Shown here: positions 24,854-32,168 of the stretch, piece by piece
How positions within the stretch are numbered: position 1 is the stretch's first letter
Layout: every line of letters begins with the position of its first letter
Assembly (NCBI GenBank): GCA_030749035.1
Contig: JASMKV010000193.1
Span: 1 to 39,626 of the forward strand
Origin: Myxococcota bacterium
GTDB taxonomy: Bacteria; Myxococcota; XYA12-FULL-58-9; JASMKV01
Length of the DNA stretch: 39,626 nucleotides
Reading direction: 5' to 3'
Position numbers and translations under genes: made by a program
Notes under the pieces: model-generated
Told to the model about the DNA's origin: nothing
The model's input: the letters and a program-made list of their open reading frames with translations, nothing else
Databases searched by the model: none

Positions 24854-25444
24854 TTGTCAAACGCGATTTCAAATGAACACGAATTACCCAGCGCAATGCA
24901 TGCGACTGAGCTGCCACATGGCCGAATGGGTATGTGGTGGTTTCTTTCTTCTGAAGTAATTATCTTTGGTGGCCTGGTGGTCACCTATATCCTTTGCCGT
25001 ATGCACCACAGCGAGTGGGCGCTGGAAGCAGCCAACACCATAAACATGGCAGGCGCTCTAAACACCATGGTGCTTTTAACCAGTAGCTTTGTTGTCGTTA
25101 AGGCGCACGAAGCGGCGCACAAAGGGGACAACGCCAAAGCAGCCCGCCTTTTGTTCGTCACCGTGGGGTTTGGTCTCATCTTTCTATGTGTCAAGGCCTA
25201 TGAGTATCACCATGAAATCGTGCAAGGCTTTGTGCCTACTGCAAATCTCTTCTGGGGGTTTTATTATCTTATGACCGGCTTGCATGGCTTGCATGTTGTC
25301 GGCGGTATGGTGGCGATGGTTATTGTTGCGCTTGGCGTTCAACGCGGTAACGATCCTGTCGGTGTCGAATATGTCGGCATGTATTGGCATATCGTCGATA
25401 TTGTCTGGATTTTTCTTTTTCCACTTCTCTATTTAGCATCGTGA
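24854..25444 (+). CDS. coxC: Cytochrome c oxidase subunit III (first copy)
   Basis: This 196-residue membrane protein has five transmembrane helices, GMWWFLSSEVIIFGGL near the N-terminus, FWGFYYLMTGLHGLHVVGG, and a C-terminal YWHIVDIVWIFLFPLLYL, all typical of COX3. It stabilises subunit I and the D-channel entry. The start codon is TTG 24854, preceded at good distance by GAGGAG, so initiation may be relatively weak. It is followed seven bases later by the subunit IV gene. Confidence 0.92.
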   Translation: MSNAISNEHELPSAMHATELPHGRMGMWWFLSSEVIIFGGLVVTYILCRMHHSEWALEAANTINMAGALNTMVLLTSSFVVVKAHEAAHKGDNAKAARLLFVTVGFGLIFLCVKAYEYHHEIVQGFVPTANLFWGFYYLMTGLHGLHVVGGMVAMVIVALGVQRGNDPVGVEYVGMYWHIVDIVWIFLFPLLYLAS

Positions 25445-25451
25445 GGAAACT

Positions 25452-25745
25452 ATGAGCGAATCAACCCATTCAGGTCCAAGCTCGACCACAGTTTTTATTG
25501 CCTTGGTCGTGGCACTTTTTGTCTCTATTGGTATCTCTGAGGTATCAACAAGTGGTGCGGCGGTCGCGTCAATCTATATTCTTGCCGTGGGCAAAGCCTT
25601 CCTTGTTGTCAACTATTTCATTAACCTAAGAATGGAGCCTGCGTTTGTTAAAAGCATTATAATTGGTACTTTGATTACTTTGAGCATACTTTTTATTGGC
25701 TTGATTCCTGATATTGTAGCCGTCTTTGGAGAGTCGCCTCTCTAA
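25452..25745 (+). CDS. coxD: Cytochrome c oxidase subunit IV, prokaryotic type
   Basis: This 97-residue protein has three hydrophobic helices and the KAFLVVNYFINLRME segment typical of the prokaryotic COX4 family. It is thought to aid oxidase assembly. It lies between the two subunit III genes, and its stop overlaps the next start by one base (TAATG). Confidence 0.82.
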   Translation: MSESTHSGPSSTTVFIALVVALFVSIGISEVSTSGAAVASIYILAVGKAFLVVNYFINLRMEPAFVKSIIIGTLITLSILFIGLIPDIVAVFGESPL

Positions 25746-26329
25746 TGATGACAGCACCGCTACAAAGCAGACAGAAGCTTATTCCCAATGCCGTACTGGG
25801 AATGACACTCTTTCTTTTTACAGAAACAATGATTTTCTGCGGGCTTGTAGGTGGCTATCTTGTCTTACGTGGACAAACGATGGGGCTCTGGCCTCCGGCT
25901 GACCAACCCGTCCTGCCAGTCTTATTTACTGCTTTTAATACAGTATTGCTTTGTCTAAGCGGTGTCACAATATGGTTTTCTCTTACGGCCCTACGAAATG
26001 ACAATACGCTGCGCGCGAAACGCTTGCTGGTGGCAACGTTGATTTTAGGTGGTAGCTTTCTTTTGCTGCAGGGCAATGAATGGGTGGCGTTGTTATCGCA
26101 TGGCCTGACGGTTAGCTCGAGCATCTATGGTGGGTTCTTTTATACGATTGTCGGCTGCCATGCTCTGCATGTCCTCACAGCGCTTGCAGCACTGGGCTGG
26201 ATCTTCACGCGATTTCTCCGTGGCGCTTATAACGCAAATAAGATGGATGGTTTGCTTGCAATGCGAATGTATTGGTTGTTCGTTGTTGGCGTTTGGCCAC
26301 CACTCTATATTTTGGTGTATTTATGGTAA
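25745..26329 (+). CDS. Cytochrome c oxidase subunit III paralogue (second copy)
   Basis: This 194-residue protein with five helices again shows COX3 features: TLFLFTETMIFCGLVGGYL, YGGFFYTIVGCHALHVL and a C-terminal MYWLFVVGVWPPLYILVYLW. It differs strongly from the first copy, with the usual His of the C-terminal YWH motif replaced (MYWLF). Two divergent COX3-like genes are known in some caa3 and alternative-complex operons. It may have replaced or supplement the first copy. It overlaps the following small gene by seven bases. Start could be ATG 25745 or 25748. Confidence 0.85.
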   Translation: MMTAPLQSRQKLIPNAVLGMTLFLFTETMIFCGLVGGYLVLRGQTMGLWPPADQPVLPVLFTAFNTVLLCLSGVTIWFSLTALRNDNTLRAKRLLVATLILGGSFLLLQGNEWVALLSHGLTVSSSIYGGFFYTIVGCHALHVLTALAALGWIFTRFLRGAYNANKMDGLLAMRMYWLFVVGVWPPLYILVYLW

Positions 26330-26535
26330 GATTATTTTCTGTTCTCGCTACGGCTCTTGCTACATCGATGCCAGCTCTTGCTTGGGCGTGTCCGGCCTGT
26401 GCCGCAAATGCTGGTGATGGCTATGTCTACGCAACTTTATTGATGCTCTTGATTCCATTTGCCCTGATGGGGATTTTGGGCTGGTGGCTTTTACGTAACG
26501 GGTATTTTTCTAATAACATGAAAGAAAAGGTATAA
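26323..26535 (+). CDS. Small exported CPxC protein with one or two membrane segments
   Basis: This 70-residue protein has a signal-like N-terminus (VLATALATSMPALAWA), then a CPAC motif directly after the predicted cleavage or membrane exit, and a second hydrophobic helix. The start ATG 26323 overlaps the stop of the second COX3 gene. A periplasmic dithiol next to an oxidase operon could serve in copper delivery or thiol chemistry during assembly. No known family is recognised, and it is too short for Sco or PCuAC. Confidence 0.65.
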   Translation: MVRLFSVLATALATSMPALAWACPACAANAGDGYVYATLLMLLIPFALMGILGWWLLRNGYFSNNMKEKV

Positions 26536-26538
26536 AAT

Positions 26539-27609
26539 ATGGTTTCCCGCTTTCATCACATTGTTCTTTTAGGTGCAATCTTCGCAGCAAGCGCCTGCGC
26601 TTATACTCCTCCAGAGCCTTTTACCGAGGCCTTGGTGCTTGGCGGAGAAGAGGTTCATCCCGATGTCCTTAATCTCGGACAGGAAGCATATGGCTTTTAC
26701 TGCCAAGCGTGTCATGGACGCAATGGCGATGGACGCGGTCCATCGGCAGCCAATCTTGAAACGCCACCAAGAGATTTTCGCATCGCAACCTACAAGTTTA
26801 GCGGTGTCGCCAATGGACTCCCTGGAGACGAAGATCTTGCTCGTATTGTCCGCAACGGTTTACACGGCACGGCCATGTTGCCATGGAAAATGCCCGAAGA
26901 AACCTTAAAAGCTGTCATTCAGTATATTAAAACGTTTTCGCCCGAGGCAGAAGGTTGGCGTGAAGAAGGCAGCACAAAAAACGAATCGGTCAAGGCAGAC
27001 CTGGACCCTTGGGCGGGCAAAGAAAAAGCTGCTCTTGCTCGCGGAGAGGCCGTTTATCATGGAATAGTGACATGCTATCTGTGTCATCCGAGCTATGTCA
27101 CCACTGAAAAGATTAATGCACACCGTGGATTGTTCAGCACACCGCCGCAAGATGCCTATCGGCCAAACATCTGGATGCCTGTGCTCAAAGCGAGTGACAG
27201 CTATTCCCGACCTCTTGCTGGAGATCCTGCTTGCGAGCGGAGCAAGCCCTGTAAAGATGAGGCTCATGTCTGCCGCTATGGTCGCTGTGAAGAAAAGATC
27301 AACATTTTACCACCGGATTTTACTTTTAATCCAATCCGAAATGGCCGTTCAACCGCTGAAATCTTTCGCACAATCGCTTCTGGTATCCCCGGAACAGCCA
27401 TGCCGGCCTGGAAAGATGGTATTCCTGATAAGGATATTTGGGCCGTCGCCAACTACATAAAGCATCTTATGTCCTTGCGTGGGACCGACAAAGCCTATCA
27501 GTTAAGAGACCGTGTTAAAGCTGATTCTATTGCGAGCATTAAAAAAGCCGAGGCTGCCGCTGCGGCGGCAGAAGAGGCCGAAAAAGCGATGCAAGCCGAA
27601 GAGCAGTAG
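26539..27609 (+). CDS. Two-domain (di-heme) cytochrome c lipoprotein
   Basis: This 356-residue protein starts with a signal peptide and lipobox (FAASAC). The first heme domain has FYCQACHGRNGDGRGPSA with a Met ligand candidate in MLPWKMPEE. The second has TCYLCHPSYVT and the Met region IPGTAMPAWKDGIPD before WAVANYIKHL. Between the second CXXCH and its Met lies a four-cysteine insert (ACERSKPC...VCRYGRC; about 27228-27289), unusual in mono-heme domains. The C-terminus is an Ala/Glu-rich helix. Lying last in the oxidase operon, it is the likely electron donor to the CuA centre, substituting for a fused caa3 heme domain. Confidence 0.88.
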   Translation: MVSRFHHIVLLGAIFAASACAYTPPEPFTEALVLGGEEVHPDVLNLGQEAYGFYCQACHGRNGDGRGPSAANLETPPRDFRIATYKFSGVANGLPGDEDLARIVRNGLHGTAMLPWKMPEETLKAVIQYIKTFSPEAEGWREEGSTKNESVKADLDPWAGKEKAALARGEAVYHGIVTCYLCHPSYVTTEKINAHRGLFSTPPQDAYRPNIWMPVLKASDSYSRPLAGDPACERSKPCKDEAHVCRYGRCEEKINILPPDFTFNPIRNGRSTAEIFRTIASGIPGTAMPAWKDGIPDKDIWAVANYIKHLMSLRGTDKAYQLRDRVKADSIASIKKAEAAAAAAEEAEKAMQAEEQ

Positions 27610-27753
27610 GCCGACCACTCTTGGGTGCTGTCTCAGCTAAATTAAGTTTTATCCCGGCTTCGTGCTCGACGCGTTTGAGCCTTCAGGTGGCCTGCATCAC
27701 TTTTAATCCATAACGTGTCAGCTTAGTCTGCACGCAACGGTGAGACGCTACAC

Positions 27754-28716
27754 ATGAATAGTCTGTCCAAAACACATTCCAAAACAAAGGAAAGTGTTTC
27801 ACAGAAAAATCATCCACCTCTTTCCTGGTGGTCATCAGGTCTTATCCTTGTTGCCGTACTCTGTATTTTTGTCCTCTACAATCCCATTTGGCACAAGCTC
27901 GATATTGCTGCATGGGAAGAGAACATCCTCTACAGCTATTACCCGATCCCCCTCCTTGTGCTCCTGGCACTGTGGATTGAAAGAAAACGAAGCTTGATAA
28001 ACCTATGCCTTGAGTCCTTAAAAATTGGTTTACTTAAGTTTGGCATAACGTATGCGATCACACATGCCATCTGGATAACATCAGGCTTTCCAGAACCGGC
28101 CCGGCTACCCGCCAACCGTCCGAGACCAAAAGGACAAGCACAACTTATTGCAGCAGCAAGTATACCTACAAGCGGCAAAGGCGACATCAATGGCATTGCA
28201 CTTGATACGATGGGACAACCCATAAGCCATGCCTTTATTTATATCAGCAAGGGACTTGAGAATTATTCTTTTGACAAGGTCGAGCCCCCTCTTAACTTAA
28301 AACATGATGGCAGTGGTTTTTCAAAACAGATTTTCCCTATCCAAATGCCACAACCCCTCATTATACATTCACAAGATGATGAACTCCACACCATGGCTGT
28401 TTACGATTCAAAGGGGAAACTGGTACTCAATTATCCTCTGATTGCCTCTAAAAAGCGCACCATTGATTTTGAGGCTTGCCATGGCATTGTACAACTCAAA
28501 TGCACGGTACATACAAAAAAAGAATCACCGCTCAATCTTGCTGTCTTATGCAACCCCTTTGCGACCTTTACCAACAACAAGGGGGAATTTACCTTCAAGC
28601 AAGTACCTGTTGGTCAATTACAAGTCACTCTGTGGACGCCATCGCAACACCACGCGACACAAAGCCTTGAGCTAAATACTGGAGCGTCTCATCATTTGGT
28701 ATTGTCCATTCAATAA
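27754..28716 (+). CDS. Membrane-anchored protein with cupredoxin-like / carboxypeptidase-regulatory-like domain
   Basis: This 320-residue protein has two or three hydrophobic segments in the first 110 residues, then a Pro-rich linker (PANRPRPKG) and a periplasmic beta domain. GDINGIALDTMGQPISHAFI resembles carboxypeptidase regulatory-like folds. The later LKCTVHTK, NPFATFTNNKGEFTFKQVP and a Trp-containing strand resemble the cupredoxin-like proteins annotated near methylamine utilisation and cytochrome genes. Possible copper ligands are the His in DELHTM and the Cys and His of LKCTVH. It lies 145 bases after the cytochrome gene and may belong to the same unit. Function unknown. Confidence 0.6.
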   Translation: MNSLSKTHSKTKESVSQKNHPPLSWWSSGLILVAVLCIFVLYNPIWHKLDIAAWEENILYSYYPIPLLVLLALWIERKRSLINLCLESLKIGLLKFGITYAITHAIWITSGFPEPARLPANRPRPKGQAQLIAAASIPTSGKGDINGIALDTMGQPISHAFIYISKGLENYSFDKVEPPLNLKHDGSGFSKQIFPIQMPQPLIIHSQDDELHTMAVYDSKGKLVLNYPLIASKKRTIDFEACHGIVQLKCTVHTKKESPLNLAVLCNPFATFTNNKGEFTFKQVPVGQLQVTLWTPSQHHATQSLELNTGASHHLVLSIQ

Positions 28717-28967
28717 AAAACCTTGTCGGCCATAATGGTTCTGATGGGCCAAATACCCGTGGCCATATTCCGTAAACGATTGCTCACTCATCTTTCATCT
28801 CAAAGGTCGTTCCTGTTTGATTTCAGTCACCTAACCTTTGATGACTTGAGAGTATGCACAATGAAAAGACTGTATGCATCGAGTATTAACTGGAGAATAG
28901 ATGAAGCTCTTTTGTCCAGCTAAATTTGGGCTTAAGGAATATTGGCTGAGAATTGTTCAGGGAGAAA
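28717..28967. other. Convergent intergenic region
   Basis: About 250 bases lie between a plus-strand and a minus-strand gene ending towards each other. Short open frames exist but none has a ribosome site or recognisable product. No strong terminator hairpin is visible. Confidence 0.35.
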
Positions 28968-30092
28968 TCAATCTTCATATTTTTGTCGCAAAGCCGAATT
29001 CGGCACCCACCATTCTCTCGGCTCCCCTGCTGTCATGGAATGACCTAATTCATTGGCATAGTCATCAGCCCACTTTTCCGCCAGTTCATCCTCTTGAATA
29101 CGATTCATATGATAGGTCCATGACAAATTCCAAGGTTCATCTTTGGGATGACGCGTTTGCGAAACGCCCGTTTGTTGTTCCAGGTAGCCTGCACCGTCAA
29201 GGTCATCCAACACCAGACGTCGCATCTTTTTTAATTTAGCGTGATTTAGAAAATCATAGTCACCCAGATCCGAGAGTAACGCGATATGGGTTGCATAATT
29301 GACAATCAGATTGTGATAAAACAAGGCATCACCAGCTTTATATGCTACCTCATAACTCGATGTCCCGTCATCGTTGAGCTGATCAAGTCCAATTTTGAAA
29401 CCATCCATAAAATATACAAATGCCTCTTCATCATCAAGAAGGATGGCAAGAGATGCCCCTGCCAATGCTGCATTATAGATACTGTTATGCAGCCCCTCCA
29501 ACTCCGCAGTATAATGATTCAATCGATCCTCAAGAGTAACTTGCTCACAACTAAGAAGCTTCCGCAGCCATGATGTAATCTTCTGCCAATCTGCTTCACG
29601 AATATAGCTGTCATTTCTAAGTTTTAATAAAGGTAAAGAAATCATCCCTGCACTAAAAAGAGAGCGCTCATAGGCATGAGCTAACTCACCATGGTCATCT
29701 GCGCAGTCACTCTCCTCATAGTAAGCATCATGTTCCGAAAAATATTCAAAGAACGCCCAAACACAAGCCGCTGGACCATGGTCTAAGTTCTGCAATGCCA
29801 CATCGCTTTCCATGGCGATGTAATCAATGGGGATCTCTTCGAGTGCCTCATAATCCCAATCATCGTTAATCAGCTCAGGAAACTGAGTACGGGTTCCATC
29901 CAACGATTGACAGGCATAGGAACTGTGCTTGGTAAAAACGACATCATCCCATGGCCCCTGCAATGCTCTGCTCTTTGCAACGGGAGTTTCTTGCCCCCCA
30001 TCTTCCCTGTCCTCGTCGGAACCATTCTTTTCACTGCAAGCTACAAGCAGCAAACTTAGCCCGATAGGCAGCAAATATAAACACTGACGCAT
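28968..30092 (-). CDS. Lipoprotein with alginate-lyase-like (AlgL/PF05426-type) domain
   Basis: This 374-residue protein begins with a lipoprotein signal (LSLLLVAC at the lipobox), then an acidic, low-complexity linker. The central and C-terminal part is helical and resembles AlgL-type polysaccharide lyases: GLHNSIYNAALAGAS recalls the N-N-H-x-Y-W helix, and ALFYHNLIVNYATHIALLS recalls the family's RALxYHN segment. In AlgL these supply the catalytic Asn, His and Tyr. The first motif here has HNSIY instead of NNHxYW, so substrate or activity may differ. The start is ATG 30092 with AAGG seven bases upstream. It has no operon partner. Confidence 0.6.
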   Translation of the reverse strand: MRQCLYLLPIGLSLLLVACSEKNGSDEDREDGGQETPVAKSRALQGPWDDVVFTKHSSYACQSLDGTRTQFPELINDDWDYEALEEIPIDYIAMESDVALQNLDHGPAACVWAFFEYFSEHDAYYEESDCADDHGELAHAYERSLFSAGMISLPLLKLRNDSYIREADWQKITSWLRKLLSCEQVTLEDRLNHYTAELEGLHNSIYNAALAGASLAILLDDEEAFVYFMDGFKIGLDQLNDDGTSSYEVAYKAGDALFYHNLIVNYATHIALLSDLGDYDFLNHAKLKKMRRLVLDDLDGAGYLEQQTGVSQTRHPKDEPWNLSWTYHMNRIQEDELAEKWADDYANELGHSMTAGEPREWWVPNSALRQKYED

Positions 30093-30398
30093 AAGCACCC
30101 TTACTTGGGATAACTCTAGTCGAAATAAGATAAGAGAAAAAGTGCCTCTTTGGGTTTTTTTGCAGGAGAATTGACTTTATGGCTTGTTTTAAAAAGACTT
30201 TATGAATCCGGTTAACGCCCTCATGAACAAATGCGTAGAGTTGCGAGCAACGCAACCTACGGCCCCACAGGTCCCACTTGGGCGGGGGAGCTGACTCTTG
30301 AGTTTAGAGTCACTATTTTTGCTTCTTTCTTTAAAAGAGATGCTGATTTATTAGGGTATTGCTAAAACGCGTGTCTTTAGTTTACACTTAGAGCACAA
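30093..30398. promoter_or_regulatory. Divergent region upstream of the Cu/Ag efflux operon
   Basis: About 300 bases separate the lipoprotein gene and the efflux operon. TGACTCT (30292-30298) pairs with AGAGTCA (30306-30312) over a seven-base loop and is followed by ATTTTT, a possible terminator or operator. No CueR-type dyad or CusR box could be identified with confidence, and no sensor or regulator gene is adjacent. Confidence 0.4.
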
Positions 30399-30779
30399 AT
30401 GTGGAATTTGCGACAGATATTCGGCCAACAGCTTGTGGGGGCTGCACTTGTCGGTATGTTTTCTTTTGCGCTATGCAGCAATGCTGCGATTGCTATGTTT
30501 TGCGACACCGATTCGTGTTGCTGTCATCAGAATGTTGGGCATGCAGAATTAGATACTCCTCCATGTACCTGTTGCAGCGCCAGCGGTTTGTGCCAAATTC
30601 AGCAGGATACGATACGACATGACACATTTGATAGTCGTTCATTATTGCCAACAGCTCTGTTAACACAAACCAAACCGAAAATCTCTCCTGAGGTCATCGC
30701 CAGCCTTAGCAAGCCAATAGATCGCTCGCAGGGACCACCACAGCTTCGGTTCTTGCGCACAGTCATTCTTCTTATCTGA
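30399..30779 (+). CDS. Small exported Cys-rich protein heading the efflux operon
   Basis: This 126-residue protein has a signal-like hydrophobic N-terminus (LVGAALVGMFSFALCSNAA). A segment of about 35 residues follows with nine cysteines and several histidines (MFCDTDSCCCHQ, then PPCTCCSASGLC). The C-terminal half is ordinary and ends in a short hydrophobic stretch. Such clustering suggests soft-metal binding. Position directly before the tolC/cusB/cusA genes suggests a periplasmic Cu(I)/Ag(I) buffer or chaperone, comparable in role only to CusF, which it does not resemble. Composition matches the downstream genes. No known family is recognised. Confidence 0.6.
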   Translation: MWNLRQIFGQQLVGAALVGMFSFALCSNAAIAMFCDTDSCCCHQNVGHAELDTPPCTCCSASGLCQIQQDTIRHDTFDSRSLLPTALLTQTKPKISPEVIASLSKPIDRSQGPPQLRFLRTVILLI

Positions 30780-30869
30780 AGTTTTTTTATCAGACAGCAG
30801 ACTTATGAAAGAGCGTCGATGCGCATATCTGCGTGTGCGCTCTTTAAACCTTCAGATGGAGAATTGAAC

Positions 30870-32168
30870 GTGTTTATCCAAAACGCACTTTATATAACCT
30901 TCGTTGCCAGTGCTTCTTTCGTATTGCCACTTACAGCCCATGCAGGCACTTCCAGCCCTGAATTGACCAGACTGGTATCCGCTGTTCTTCAAAACAATCC
31001 TGAGTTGATAGCGATCGAAGAGTTGCTACAAAGCCTCAAGCACCAGACTCAACAGGCCAGTGTCTGGCAGGATCCCAGCTTGGCAGTCGAATACAGCAAC
31101 ATGCCGCTGATAGATCCTCGGCCTGGCAAGCACCCCATGAGTGGTGTGCACTTTAAGGTGCAACAGGTTTTTCCCTGGCCAGGAAAAATCGACGCACGCA
31201 AAAATGCGCAAAGTGCCGTTGTGCGTATCGAAGAAGAAGCTCTGGCAGAGAAAAAGAATCAGCTCATCGCACTGGTTAAACGCACCTATTATCGCCTTAC
31301 TCTCACACGAGAATTGCGTACGTTAACGATGAATCATCTCGATCTCGTTAAGCAATTTATTGAGGTCATCAGAGTCCGTTATGAGGTGGGTCGGGTTGGG
31401 CAGTCAGACATACTGCGTTTGGAGGTTCAACGTGATCGCTTACGCGATGAACTCCGGGATTTTCATCTGCGCGACACAGAATTCGTTGCGACACTCAATG
31501 CTGCTATCCGGCAAGATCCCGGCAACACCATCTCGACACAGGAATTGCCGCAGCCACCAGCGCTTAAAGCTTCTCTAAATAAATTAATTGAATCAGCTGC
31601 AAGATCACGCCCGCTTCTTGCCAAACTTTCCAAAGCTGCTTATGCCGCTGAACTCAAAGCCCAAAGATTTGAAAAAGAAGGTCGTCCCGATCTTAGGGGT
31701 TGGGTAGGCTATCGAATGAGGCGCGCCGTCGATGATGGTGACTCTGGTGAAGATCTTTTTTCTGCAGGCCTATCTATCCCATTGCCATGGTTTTGGAATG
31801 ACCGACGTTGGGGCGAACTTGCTGCCGCACACCGGGCAACAAAACGCAGTATTGAAGCCGGACATGATGCCGCCAGATATCAACTTCGTGGTCAACTCGA
31901 TGCGGCGGTGAACAGATGGCGCCGCATGCTCGAGAAAGCACAAACGTATGAGATAGAGCTGGTGCCTGCAGCCCAAAAGACTCTTGAGGCCACATTTGCA
32001 GCGTATCAAGTCGGTCAGAGTGAGTTTGCGTCTTTATTTCAGGCAGAAGTACAGCTTCTTGATTTCGAGCGTACTATTCGGGTCGCCAAAACCAATGCGT
32101 TACTTGCCAGTATTGAAGTCGATACGCTTGTCGGTGCGCATCTCAATCTACAGGGGGTAAATCCATGA
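30870..32168 (+). CDS. cusC: TolC/CusC-type outer-membrane efflux channel
   Basis: This 432-residue outer-membrane factor exports substrate from the CusBA pump. It shows TolC-family helices such as VQQVFPWPGKID, IEVIRVRYEVGRVGQSDILR and FAAYQVGQSEFASLFQAEVQ, with the two internal repeats of the family. I prefer the GTG start at 30870 because it has GGAG eight bases upstream and gives a clean signal peptide ending LPLTAHA; an in-frame ATG at 30819 would add 17 residues before it. Its stop overlaps the cusB start by four bases. Confidence 0.87.
   Translation: MFIQNALYITFVASASFVLPLTAHAGTSSPELTRLVSAVLQNNPELIAIEELLQSLKHQTQQASVWQDPSLAVEYSNMPLIDPRPGKHPMSGVHFKVQQVFPWPGKIDARKNAQSAVVRIEEEALAEKKNQLIALVKRTYYRLTLTRELRTLTMNHLDLVKQFIEVIRVRYEVGRVGQSDILRLEVQRDRLRDELRDFHLRDTEFVATLNAAIRQDPGNTISTQELPQPPALKASLNKLIESAARSRPLLAKLSKAAYAAELKAQRFEKEGRPDLRGWVGYRMRRAVDDGDSGEDLFSAGLSIPLPWFWNDRRWGELAAAHRATKRSIEAGHDAARYQLRGQLDAAVNRWRRMLEKAQTYEIELVPAAQKTLEATFAAYQVGQSEFASLFQAEVQLLDFERTIRVAKTNALLASIEVDTLVGAHLNLQGVNP

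Noticed and set aside
28723-28923. 66-codon open frame after the cupredoxin-like gene
   Set aside because: No ribosome site, no similarity, no sensible composition; likely chance.
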